From positions 96,532,705 to 96,596,704 of the forward strand of contig CM031857.1 in the NCBI GenBank assembly GCA_018697195.1: a DNA stretch of 64,000 bases, given 5' to 3'. Shown in pieces: positions 39,701-50,800 of the stretch. Within the stretch, counting starts at the first letter, position 1; each line of letters starts with the position of its first letter. Source of the stretch: Certhia americana. Its lineage: Eukaryota; Chordata; Aves; Passeriformes; Certhiidae. The notes under the pieces are model-generated. The model had not been told where the DNA came from and made no database searches. It worked only from the letters and a program-made list of their open reading frames with translations. The translations under genes were made by a program, and so were the position numbers.

Positions 39701-41388
39701 AAATCTGGCCCCCAGTTCCAGTTTCCTAAAGTCGCTCAGGTGCCTGCAAAAGGCCGTCTACATATGAAGCAGAGGATAAATGCACTGTCTGGTCTGTGGC
39801 CCACTAAGAGCATCACCAAATTCAGCCCTCCTTTAAGGAACATCCCTTCATGGACTTGCAGTGCAAATGGTGCTGTGTGGCTTGTCCCTGACATGGATTT
39901 GTCCTCTGCCCTGCCCTGGAAAGGCCTCATTGCTTTTCTTGAAGTTAAGCTGTGTCTGGGGACAGTCACAGTGGGGTTGGTGACTTACTTCTTTCATCAA
40001 CTGCCCACCTTGGAGGTGCTGCCAAGGTTTTCCATGGTTTTGCTTCATGGAGATTGTGTCTAATTGAGGAGCTAAGAGTTAAGGAGATCAATGAATGTGT
40101 TTGCATAGGTTGACTTTCATGTTTTCAAACATAGCGCAAATCCAAAGTCAAACCTTGTGTACCAGATTTACAATTAGTAAAAAGGAAATAATTTTTTTAA
40201 CTTTTATTTTTGGTTGATATTTAAGCATTTCTTGACACTTAGCAGCCCAAGGCATAGATTAGCAACAGCACCAATGCTAGCAAAATTAACACGTCTAATA
40301 ACTTTCCTATCCTTTGCTAAAGGGTGAAATTTTAAGCTTGCTCACTGTGACACCAATGTAACCTTTAGGCCATAACTTGTTTTTATTTCCTTTTCTTCTT
40401 CCATTATCCCTTTGCAAGAAGCCCATGTTACTTGTGTGCCCAGAATGAGGCTGCTGTCTTAGGGAGAGAGCTGTAAGCAAACTCCTGTGGGGCCACAGCA
40501 GCTCCTGGATTTTGGCTGATGTGGCTAACCCACTGAAGTATCCCAGCAAGAAGGTTTTTCTGCCCAGAAAGCTTACTGTCCACTGGGACAGGAATGGCAA
40601 GCAGTTAATAATGTGAAGCACTGTATTTATTGCTCCATGCACATTCAGAGGGCATCATTTATATTGTCTGCACTCAGTTGTCTGACTGATGCCCCAAGTG
40701 ACCCTTGTGAAGAGAGCTCCTGCTACCACAGTCCTGTGACCGAGTCCTTTCAGCTCCTGGAGGACAGAATAAGCTTCCTAAATTAGAAGTCAGGATATTA
40801 TCCCAGCAGAATTTAGTCCACCTGTCTCTGGAAGGATGGCAGTAGTTGTGTGACTGCATGGCCTGAGCTCACACTCCCTCTCTCGCTGTACATGTGTATG
40901 TATGCACATGTGTGTCACTGAGTATTTGCTGACACCAGCAGCTCAGCATTCATGGTGCTCATCACCACCCAGAGCTTTAGTTACAAAACCAGACAATTGC
41001 TTTTGATCATTATACATTTAATTTATGAGCAGGAAAGGATGACTGCATCACCTAATCTCCCTTTCACCATATTGCAGGCTTGGTCTGTCTGTATGAAAGA
41101 GTAACTTTTGTATGACTGCAGGATATCTTGTGTTTTCACAAAAATTCATCTTCTGGGAAAGTTCCACTAAAGCTTGGCATCAACAAATGGAGAATCTCTG
41201 CATTCTCCTTTGGAATAGTTTCACTAATGGTTAGTCACAGGTGATGGAAAGCATGTGCTTTATTTCTCATTTGAATTTCTTGTCAGCTTCCAGATGCTGA
41301 TTTGTTTATGCAACTCCTTTGCTAGATTAACAGTTGGTACTTAGTGTATCCTCCAAAATACTTAGGTGCTGTAATTAGGTAATCTGTC
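36717..41388. other. Non-coding, nothing firm
   Basis: About 4.7 kb without a supported gene. The 39650-40860 part is GC-raised and gives open frames on both strands (136 codons plus at 39653-40063; 111 codons minus at 40307-40642) without domains. A TG-rich impure microsatellite lies at 40890-40915. Confidence 0.6.
37845..37892. repeat. Alternating inverted repeats (ATAAATCCA / TGGATTTAT)
   Basis: The arm ATAAATCCA (37845-37853) is followed after six bases by its complement TGGATTTAT (37860-37868). A third arm, TAAATCCAT (37884-37892), complements 37859-37867. The middle arm could pair with either neighbour. It is too short and too poorly bounded to call a transposon. Confidence 0.75.
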
Positions 41389-41408
41389 TTTTTTTTTTTT
41401 TTTTTTTT
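41389..41408. repeat. Poly-T tract (20)
   Basis: Twenty T in a row, then AATAAA on the plus strand by chance of composition. No retrocopy is recognised beside it. Confidence 0.9.
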
Positions 41409-42575
41409 AATAAACTGTGCCAGTGGAACTCTCCCAATATTTCATATTAAAGTGCTTTCTACAGTGTTCTAATCACTTTTGCAGCTGTATTCTGTGATCT
41501 CTGGTGATGGATTATTTTTCACTTTCTTTGCAAATTGTGAAGACCTTATCCGTCTGTAAGTAATTACAGGCTATAAGGCTAATATTAAAAATGAAAGTTT
41601 AAAAGGACAGTTTTGTCTTTGCCTACTGTTTATTTCAAAGCCTATATTAGCTTATATTAGTATTTACTAATTATTAAATATTAGTATATTATATATTAAT
41701 ATTGGTATTATTATTTACTTCTGTATGAAATTGGATTTGAAGAAACTCTTGTTGAGTAAAACATTGTGGGTAGGGCAATATGATACCATATGACTATTGC
41801 AATCATCAGTACATGTATGTTCTCAACCAGTGATAAGGGAAATATAGATAACTTTCATGCTTCACTGACACTCGTAGGTGAAATTATAATAATCATATCT
41901 TTTCACCTCTAGTATGTTTCTTTCACTTTACTTTTCACTTTTTCAATGGAGAGATACTATTTGTCAAAACATTGTCCTGCAAGGTAACCAAAGCTGGTCT
42001 TACCAAAGGATGTGATTAGGTCTTCCAGCCTGTGTTACCAGTGCTGCCTGCACTGCTGCCTCCTGCCTCTGTAGCATTGTGGCAAGATGAACAGCCTTTA
42101 AGTGATCTTGTCACTGATAGAAACCACCAATGATCCAGTTTATAATATTTGTAATTGTAAGAACAAATGAAAACATGACCCAACCAGTTTATAATTATGA
42201 CAGAAAGCATCAACAGAATTTCTTCAATAACCCTGATTCATCTGCAGTGCTACAGTAGGAGTATCTGGTATTCTACAGTGTCCTTTAAACTCCATGAATC
42301 TTGCAGAAGCCTTCATTCCAGATGAATCACTTATTTCCCTAGTGTTTGACATGAGAGCAGCCTTAGTATGTGTTAGTTACTGTTGCATAGCATAATGTAA
42401 AGGTATTGAATAGAGATAATTTTAGTATAGTAATACTCTTAACAATTTTCCCATAAGACATGGGAAATCCTCTAATTGCTTGGATTTTCAGATTTTATAT
42501 TTACACACAGTTATGCTTCTTGAATATGTTGTATTTTGTATAAACATAACATGCTTCATGGGAAAAATGAGATGG
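41409..42575. other. Non-coding, AT-rich
   Basis: Contains very AT-rich DNA at 41640-41720 with repeated TATTAG/CTAATA words. No gene or dispersed repeat seen. Confidence 0.6.
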
Positions 42576-42738
42576 GAGACAAGTTGTTGATGCTGCAGCC
42601 CTGGCAGTGTTCAAGACCAGGTAGGATGGGACTTTGAGCAACCTGGTCTAGTGGGAGGCCTCCCTGCCCATGGCAGGAGGGTTGAAATGAGATAATCTTT
42701 AAGTCTCTTCAAACCCCAACCAGCCAATGAGTCTATAA
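42576..42738 (+). mobile_element. CR1 LINE, 5'-truncated 3' end
   Basis: Sense-direction CR1 3' UTR, recognised by 'gcagtgttcaagaccaggt', 'tttgagcaacctggtctagt', 'ctgcccatggcagg' and the closing degraded terminal repeat (AATGAGTCTATA). It is more diverged than the copy at 19381-19560, including changes in the usually conserved 'ccttccaaccc' block. Only the last ~160 bases of the family are present. Confidence 0.9.
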
Positions 42739-42741
42739 TTT

Positions 42742-42768
42742 AAAAAAAAAAAAAAAAAACAAAAAAAA
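42742..42768. repeat. A-tract (27, one C) after CR1 end
   Basis: Eighteen A, one C, eight A, starting a few bases after the CR1 terminal repeat. CR1 elements normally end in an 8-bp-type repeat and lack poly-A, so this is probably an independent simple repeat. Confidence 0.85.
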
Positions 42769-43161
42769 TGAGAACAGTCAACTCAGAATGCCATCTGAGA
42801 ATTAGACACACAATTAGATATGTAGCCACATAAATGAAGATTTATATGCATTCAGTAGACTAACTCAGAAAAACTCTGGATGTCCAGTTGATGTATTGCT
42901 AATAGTTTGTGATGCTTCAGTAGGCAAGTGTTGTCCCTTGTGTAGTCATTCACCTCCAATTAGGATAGGTGTAACTCTTTCTGAAGTGAGTAGTTTTATT
43001 GGGTTAGATGGTGTATTTATGTTACAATGAAGTAAATGAGAACACAGTGTAGTACTGCAGACTGAGAATTAGAACTGGATTTATGAAAGCTTTTCCTAAT
43101 AACGTTTAAATATGTTACGTATTTGATTGATTATATCATAAAATTATACTTGATGCATAGT
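42769..43161. other. Non-coding spacer between CR1 and LTR
   Basis: About 390 bases of AT-rich unique DNA; nothing recognised. Confidence 0.6.
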
Positions 43162-43756
43162 TGTTGTGGTTTAACTTCAGCTGGTCACTAAGTAGCACAC
43201 AGCCAACTCACGCCAGTGGGATGGGGAGGAAAATCAGAAAAAAAGTAAAACCCATGTGTTGAGATAAGTTTAATAATGGAAATAATTAATAATGCTAATT
43301 ATTAATTATTATTAGCTAATAATGCTAATGGAAAATATAATGCTAATTATAATATTAAAAAAGATAATAATGACTAAAAGGGAGATAACAAACCAAGAGA
43401 AAAATAAAACCCAAAAAGGACAAGAGGTGCCCAGTACAATTGCTCACTGCCTGCTGATGGATGCTCAGCCCAGCCCCAAGCAGTGAACAGCCCCTCCCAG
43501 CCAGCTCCCCCCAGTTCATATACTGGGTGTGACATTGTGTGGCATGGACTGGCTAGACCATGACAGCCATGCTCACAGCCTGCTCACCAGCAGGCAGAGC
43601 ACAGGAAACTGAAAATCCCTGACTTTGTGTGTGCACTGCTCACCAGCAGCTGCACCATCACTGTGTTACTAATGTTACTCTCACACTGAATCCAAAATAC
43701 AGCACTGTATTACTGCTAGGGAAGAAATGAACGCTATCCCAGACAAAACCAGGACA
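43162..43756 (-). mobile_element. Solo LTR of an avian endogenous retrovirus family
   Basis: The plus strand begins TGTTGTGGTTTAAC and ends GACAAAACCAGGACA. This is the reverse of an avian LTR whose sense strand starts TGTCCTGGTTTTG and ends GTTAAACCACAACA, so the element is on the minus strand with TG...CA ends. In sense order it shows a TATA-like box (complement of 43515-43524) and an ATTAAA polyadenylation signal (complement of 43269-43274). There is no gag, pol or env beside it, so it is a solo LTR left by recombination. The flanks (ATAGT before, GTAGC after) match at 3 of 5 positions, a possible decayed 5-bp target duplication. Class (ERVL-like) and songbird-type variant are from memory. 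Confidence 0.85.
43275..43380. repeat. AT-rich expansion inside the LTR
   Basis: Low-complexity AT DNA with three copies of TAATGCTAAT (43290-43299, 43320-43329, 43338-43347). It sits where related LTRs carry a shorter A-rich stretch, just upstream of the polyadenylation signal in the plus-coordinate sense, so it looks like local expansion after insertion. Confidence 0.75.
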
Positions 43757-44562
43757 GTAGCTTTAAAAGACATTTGTGTGGAAGAGGATATTTAATTTTA
43801 AAAGTCTTCAATGACTATCTCATTTCACTTTACAACATTTAATTATTAAATTATGTTGACAAGAATTGAGCATAAGACTTAAGGATTGAAACAAAGAATA
43901 AGAAACTAGTCAATATACGTGGTGCTCGAATGGCAAAGGCAATAAGAAATAAGGCTTTACTCATCATGCATGTTGGCAGGCTTGGAAAATTCTCCAAATA
44001 GGTTTATTACCGCAGATGAATGCCTGTCTGTCTTTCATGTTTGATTTTCATACATGATTACCTTCAGCCTTGCCCCAAAAGCGTTCAAGAAGGAGACTTC
44101 TTTTGCCTACTTATTTCTTGCACAGAGGTGATGAGTTCAGTTTCCCACTGGAGGCTTTCTGAGGGAGCACTTTTGTCTGTCCCACCATTCTGAGGCAGCG
44201 CACCGCTGTTTCAGTCCCCTGCTCAGCAGTGGTTCTGGGTGAATTGCTTGCTGTTGTTTTACTGACCAGAGAGGCTTAAAATTGTTGAGTCAAGCTAATG
44301 GTATATTAGGATCCTTCCAAGTTCCTGAAAAAGTGCATGGCTTTTCAAAGTGCTCAAATGCTTTGTGTCACTGGGGATTGTCCTCATCTCTCTTAATTCT
44401 TTTGGTCATGGGTGTTGGGTTTTTTCACCTTACAGTTTAGCTAAGTCTCCCAGTCTCAGAGCTCGGACCTTGGTGACAACCAAAAGCAAAACAAGTTAAG
44501 TGCTTGTGTTTTGGTGAGGTGATGGACACTGGTTTGACAGGTACCTCTGTCTCTCATTGCAG
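43757..44562. other. Non-coding, nothing recognised
   Basis: Unique DNA between the LTR and the candidate exon. No repeat or gene seen. Confidence 0.6.
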
Positions 44563-44670
44563 CCCCCTCAGCTGTCAGATGCAGTGATCTCCATGGTAAC
44601 TCAAACCCCCAGACTCTTGACAGCAGCCTGCGAGGAGCAGCATTCAGCAGCTCGAGGGTCTCACGACCAG
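44563..44670 (+). other. Candidate internal exon, gene unknown
   Basis: Bounded by a good acceptor (pyrimidine-rich CCTCTGTCTCTCATTGCAG, AG at 44561-44562) and a strong donor (CAG|GTAAGC, GT at 44671-44672). The 108 bases are GC-raised with two CpGs (CTGCGAGG, CTCGAGG and CACGACC add to this), unlike nearby DNA. Read with no offset or with a two-base offset the frame is open; the one-base offset has a stop. The two-base offset reading is Ser/Arg-rich (SDLHGNSNPQTLDSSLRGAA...), resembling a disordered linker, and I cannot match it to a protein. A non-coding-RNA exon or a chance pairing of splice motifs are real alternatives. An overlapping 183-codon minus-strand open frame (44456-45007) is unrecognised. 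Confidence 0.3.
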
Positions 44671-47519
44671 GTAAGCCAAAAGGAATCATCAAATAAAAGC
44701 TCACCTCCAGTGTGCCACTTCCTGTGCTGTCAGGTTTTTCCTTGGTGAAGTCACCCAGGCAGTCAGGTCCTGTGCACATATGTGATGATGGACTCCTAGC
44801 AGTGTTGTCACTTATGGCTTTTGGCAGTCCAGCTTTCTTGAGCAGAGGCATTTTACAAAAAGTCTGCATTTGTTCAGTGTTGGTTTTTAAGATACAGATT
44901 GAACAAAAACAAAGTACTGTACAATTCTTAGAGTGGCTTTGTCTTAAGTAATTGCTATGGTAGGAAATAACCCCAAAACACGTCAGCAGTAAGATCTGTC
45001 TTGCCACTGTACCTACACCACCATCCGTACTGACCGAGCTGTAACTTTAGGCCTGGGCAATCTTATTTTCCTGCAATGGATCAGAGACAGCTTCTGTGTT
45101 CATGTAACATTCATTGGTTCTCTGCAGCATTTTCAAATTGCTGCTGTGATCTTTCCACGTGAGTTTCTGTGCTAATAGCAGCATGCGGGGTGTTCTGGTT
45201 AACATCTTAAGAAGGTACAGAATTCTTCCTCTTTTTTTGTAAATAATGGAGAAAGAATAAGAACTTTGCCATTTTGGGAAAACAGTGCAAGGACTATATA
45301 GCTATATTCACTATAGTAAATATATAGTGGTATTACATTCCAGTACCACTAATACTGTGGACTAAGGTGGTATCTCTGGTCTTACATATACAAGAAAGTT
45401 ATTACTCCCTTTTGTTGTCAGGCTTGACTGTCACTTGTATTGAGTTGTTTCTATACCATTAAGATTGTATGTATTTTGTAAGTTTGTTTTCTGGGTATTA
45501 CCTGCACTGTTTCTTGCTTGCTACATAAGTCCACTTGGTTGTACACTGTCCCCATTGAACAAAAAAATCTATATTATTGTGGATTACAGAATATAATAGC
45601 GTTACTGATTAGTTTGACAATTTTTGTGCCATTACTGCTATCAACAGTATTTACTTTTGCATCATTGATGATACTCTTAAATAGTGTTGAGTGAGTACTG
45701 GATGGCTTTGTTGGAGGAATGTAAAGCACTTTTTCAATTACTATTTCATGTTAACAGCTATTTTTTCATATCTGTATCTTAATCACATTTGATGATGCTG
45801 ATAATTTCTTACTCTGAGTTTTGTGTGGCTGTAAGGTAAATGCCATTTAAAAGTCTGTGTGTTTCATTTATGGAATAATGTCTGCTGACCAGAGTTTGTA
45901 ACTTTATCAGGGGATTAAATAAAATTCTCTAATTTTTTTAGGAAGTTCCTATACGGTGGTGTTGACTGGCATTAGTTTTGTTCATGTAATTTCCCAGTGA
46001 ATTTATCCTTTATAAGTTCAATGGTTATTTTGCCTGAGATTAGTGATGGCATAGAGCTCTCTAATTACTGAGATCATACTGCTTACCATCCTCAACTATT
46101 AGCAGAAAATGCCAGCAGTCTTACTGAATTTCTCTGGTGCTCCAAAATGTATTGAAAATTAGCATCATTGAAATGATCCTCTCACAAACATTTTTAAGAC
46201 TCTTAAGGCACAAATTATTGCAGTGTACTAATTTAAAGTTGCATTTAACATTCGTTTTGGTTACTAACAGCCTTCTTATCTCTGAAAATGCTTTTCTTCT
46301 ACTTAGAAGAAAATATATGTTGCTTGTTTGGGGGTTTTTTGTATAGCATGTTTGTATTCCTTTAAAATATAATTCCCAAGTTGGAGGTCTTGTGCTGCTT
46401 CAGTTAGCCAGATTTTCCTATTAGAATTAATTTCATTGGGTTTTCAAGTGTAATCTATATTTCAAGCTAATTACACCCTTAACTCAGAATGGGAGTATGA
46501 TTTTTCTGCCACAGGTTGCCTTTTTTGGGCTGTTTAATCATTACCTTTGGTCCCTGGTGGCAGTAGGGTAGGGAGAGCTCTACACATTTTTACCCTTGTA
46601 CTTTCTCCCAAGAGCAAATTTTTTCCCTAGTTTACTGGACTAATGAATTTCCATGCTTGCTATTAACTAAACTGTTTCAAATACCAAAATTATAATTACA
46701 CTCTGGGTCTGTGTATTCAATGTGTATTCTAGCAATAAAATTTGGGAGTTGGTACTGACTGCATGGCATTTCTAGCTTACTTCTCTCAGATGAACATCTG
46801 TCACAGTTCTTTCCACGTTTCACAGATACATACTTAAGCAGATCATCCAGTTCTCTGATATGGTTTGGTGGTTTTCTGTATCTCAAATTACCAACAGTGC
46901 ATCCTTCTGGGATCTACCAGCATGTTACCTATATAAATTCAAGTCCTTGACATCCTAAATTATCAGTAATTTTGAAGAATCATGATGCTAGTAATGTAGA
47001 GTACTATCTTCTATACCCTTTGTCTGACTCTTAGTGGAGATGTCCCCATCAGTTAGAATGATAACTATTGATAACTGTTGTTGGTATGAAAGGTGTGACA
47101 ATGGTAAGAGGTCAGGTTTATCAGAATCATGTGGGATATGTTGTATGAATGCACAGGGAATAACAGTATTTTGACTAGAAAACCTTACAAAAAACAAGAT
47201 AAAGCAAAGAGCTGAGGTGAAATCAGATGTCAAAAAATGAAAGGTTGAAAAAGTAGGTGTATGCACATGATGCCTAGGAAGAAACAGGTCTCCTTTTCCT
47301 AGTTTTGTATTTCTTGTATGAATTACTTACTTTGAATTTAATAACAAGATAGATAGGATGTAGTGGAAGGTATTTCAAATGTATCAGTGTATCAACAGAT
47401 TTCTGTTGTCCAAAAAGCTTGGAATAAGTGCAGTTTAGGAATGTGACAAATGAAATGCAGTAGTGCAAGTTGTAACTGTTGGTGGAAATGCAGAGGCACA
47501 GATTAATATAAGAAAATGT

Positions 47520-47521
<2 letters not shown>
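44671..47521. other. Non-coding, nothing recognised
   Basis: AT-rich unique DNA. 45890-46120 looks compositionally complex and could be conserved non-coding DNA, without a specific signal. No supported gene. Confidence 0.6.

Positions 47522-47547
<26 letters not shown>
47522..47547. repeat. Poly-T tract (26)
   Basis: The longest pure homopolymer in the window. No minus-strand retrocopy is recognised downstream of it. Confidence 0.92.
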
Positions 47548-47550
<3 letters not shown>

Positions 47551-47834
47551 GCTTCCAGAACAGTATTTTTTCAGAAGCATTCATTTGGTGTGATTGCAAA
47601 AAATTTTCCATTATCCATAAGTTAGCACTGACATACTCTATTTTGAGGAAATGTGTATCTTTGTGCATAAGAAGAACACTGCATTTTATACAAAGAAATT
47701 AGGAGAAACTATAAGTAAAAGGTTTGCATGCAAACATATGATTCAGAAAAGTACTATAATACCCCCATGCATATTGTTCTGTAACAGCTTTTATAATTTT
47801 GTTACAGATACTATTTTTTAATTTTTTTTTTTTT

Positions 47835-50800
47835 CAATTTATTTAGAAGTTTATAAGTTACATTGCACAGGCACAGAGTACAGAGACTTTCTGTATGTTA
47901 ACTAAAGTTACTGTTGGCACCTGATCCCACCAAATCATTTCGTTGGTCAGTTAGATTTATGGGCTAGAAAATCAAACTGCTTTTAAACAATATCCTTTAT
48001 AATTTTGAGGTTTAATTAATAATAAACTCTGTATTGATTTTTTTCTAACATTGTTTTTCAAGTGTTGCCATCAAATAATATTGCACCTGTGGGTGTACGC
48101 ATGAACTACTATTCATAGAGTGGTTATTCTTAAATTCTAATGGCATCATAACTGTTCACTGAAAAATAGTAAACTGTTGTAATAATATTTTTTAAATACG
48201 CATCTTTTAAAATACGATGAACATTCTTCAAATTTGTAACTGTTTCATGGCTGAAGTAGAGCTTTATTTGTATATCCCCTGGTATTTTTCATGCTACTTG
48301 GTGAATTATGGTTAGCTGAACTCCAGATTTTATTAATGAAATATTAATTAGTACTTTTTGAGCTATCAGCCAAGTCAGAGAAAAGTGTATGTAGCTAGAA
48401 ATATATATGGACCTATGTATTTTACATTGTGGTAGGGAGATGAAACAACTATTCCAGTCGTGGCTACCCTCTTACTTGCTTTAAGCCTTTCTCTCACACG
48501 GTACAGTTTTAAACTACTGCTAATGGAATAAAATTATCATGCTGTGGGTTTTTTTAATCTTTTTTCTTTAACCCAGCTAAGGTTTCAAGGAAGGTTTTTG
48601 ATAATAGTAAAGAGGATGCTAGCATTCCAAAATGAGGTGGCAAAATGCCTTATCCTTTGATTTTTAAACTAAGCTGGTGGTTATTTAAGGCATAGCTCAG
48701 GCCTTTTAGGACTGGACTGGGATAATCCCATTCGATTTGTAGAGCATATGAGGCCACATTCATTGTGCCAGTCACTTGAAAGTGCTAATAAGAGATATGC
48801 AAAGTGGGAAAAGGCAATTTTTGTTATAGTCATTAATAAGTATATATTCAGTTCAGCTGGAGTGCAGGTTGTAGTGGAAGATTCATACCTTCATGAGCAA
48901 ACCTTCATGCCACAAGGAGGGGGAAGTGGAGCTCTGCCTTGCCCAAAACTGCTCCTCTGAATTTGCACAGCAAAGACTTCACACAGGTCAACAGTGCTTT
49001 TTCATCCACCCAAAGTCTGCTTAACTTGTCTGGGCAGAACTGCAGAAATATGCCCTCAGTGTAGTCATAAATAGGTCAGGAAATTCAGCTTAGGCTGCAG
49101 CACCCTTGGGAAGCTCAGGTATTTATTTCTTTGGACAGGGACTGTGCACACACTGCAGGTGCCTTCTGTGACCTGCCTGTAATGAGGGACTGTGTATGTG
49201 TAGTAAATCAGCTGCTTCCCAAACACAGCTAGGACAGTTTTCCTCTGAAGACAAATAGAATTTTCTGCTTTTTAAAGGTTGATTCAAACAAAGCTTTTAT
49301 TTTAAACTAAATGATTTTACCTCTTCATGGTGTAGAAATGGAATTACTACAGGCAGTCTAGTAAAACATTCTCCTGAATAATTTGAATGTCTCATGCAGC
49401 CATCCCACATAGAAACAGGACAGGTAATATATATATTTTTTTTTCAATAAGTTGTTAATTAAGCCTTGGAGATGTACAGGATCTGTATTTCCAATTACAT
49501 TTTTGTAATACCTTGTTCCTATCTGAACTGCTTTGATTTAATGGAAGATGAATATAATTGATGGATAAACATACTGTCATATAGATAGCATATGCTAAAA
49601 ATTTGTGCCCAGTATTAAGATTAACATCAGTTAATTTCAGAAGAATTCCATCTTCAAGCAGCCTGTAAACATTTTCACCTGCTATTTTACTGTCTAGTCT
49701 TCACTCTAAATGCTGTAAATGAATAGAAATAAAATTACTGTTTTTTCCTCAAAAATTTACTTAATATAGTGGTGAAAGTTAAGGTGTAGTTCTTTGTTGT
49801 AGGCTGGAGATATTTCAGGTGTAATTAATTAAAATGGATTTGTAAATATGGTCATTACTGGTACTGTGTTTTTACTTATGCACTGAGGTCACAGTTTCAC
49901 ACTTGGCTTTGTAATCTAGGATGTTGGTCCAAGCTTGGTTTTTTTTCCACAAATGTATGTATATACAGTGATTAATAAAGTTGTTGCAATGAAAAGCTGA
50001 GGTGATTTAAGGTATCACAAAGCCCACACCTGCGCTGCAAAAGCAGAGCACTCAAGTCCCCTGACTGTTCTAGTGGAAAGTCCATTCCTAACCAGCTCTT
50101 GGCTGAAGTCTCTTAAGATGATCAGGAACTCTAACTTTGAAGAATGCAATGAGAGATCAGTCAGTCTTTAGCTCTGGTTCAGCAGTCACGGACAGTAAAC
50201 TCCTGGTAAGGAGCAGAGGCAAACAGCTGCAGCACGTCTGGTTTTACACCAGTGCCACCATTTGTGCAGTAGGTCTCAAAATAGTCTTTTATGGACTTGC
50301 CATAGCCTTTGAATAATCTCTGCTGTGTTCAGACCTTCTCATGTGAGATGGCTACCCAGGGTTGTGTAGTGCTGTATCTTCTAATAAATGGTTCTGGAGA
50401 TTGGGTTAACATGGATGGCACCTACTCAGAAAATATCAGGGGAACAGGGAAGGCACTCTCCTGAACATCTCCATTGTAACAGAACAAAGTGCGTTTGTAG
50501 TTTTTGTTATATCTGAAATAGTTAACATTTTTTATTGGTTGCTCTGTGAACTACAGTGGGATTTAGCAAGCATCCCAAATGTCTGTAACATGAATTGTGT
50601 TTATCGTCAACCTAAATCAGTTTAAATAAGCTTAGTTCAACTGATGCATGCACAAATTAATTATCCCTTTTATCTAACCAGCTTGCAGTCCTAATAAACA
50701 GAATAATCAATCATAACTGCCTTCATCTATAGCATGATTGTATATCTCTGATCAAGGAAATGTAGAATAATTTCTCTCTAGTCCCTACTTAGTTGCCCCT

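Noticed and set aside
41389..41408. T-tract as the poly-A tail of a minus-strand processed pseudogene
   Set aside because: No coding remnant or target-site duplication is visible on the expected side; the same holds for the T-runs at 12659 and 47522.
44456..45007. 183-codon minus-strand open frame as a gene
   Set aside because: Translation unrecognised; it overlaps the candidate plus-strand exon and has no supporting splice or start context.
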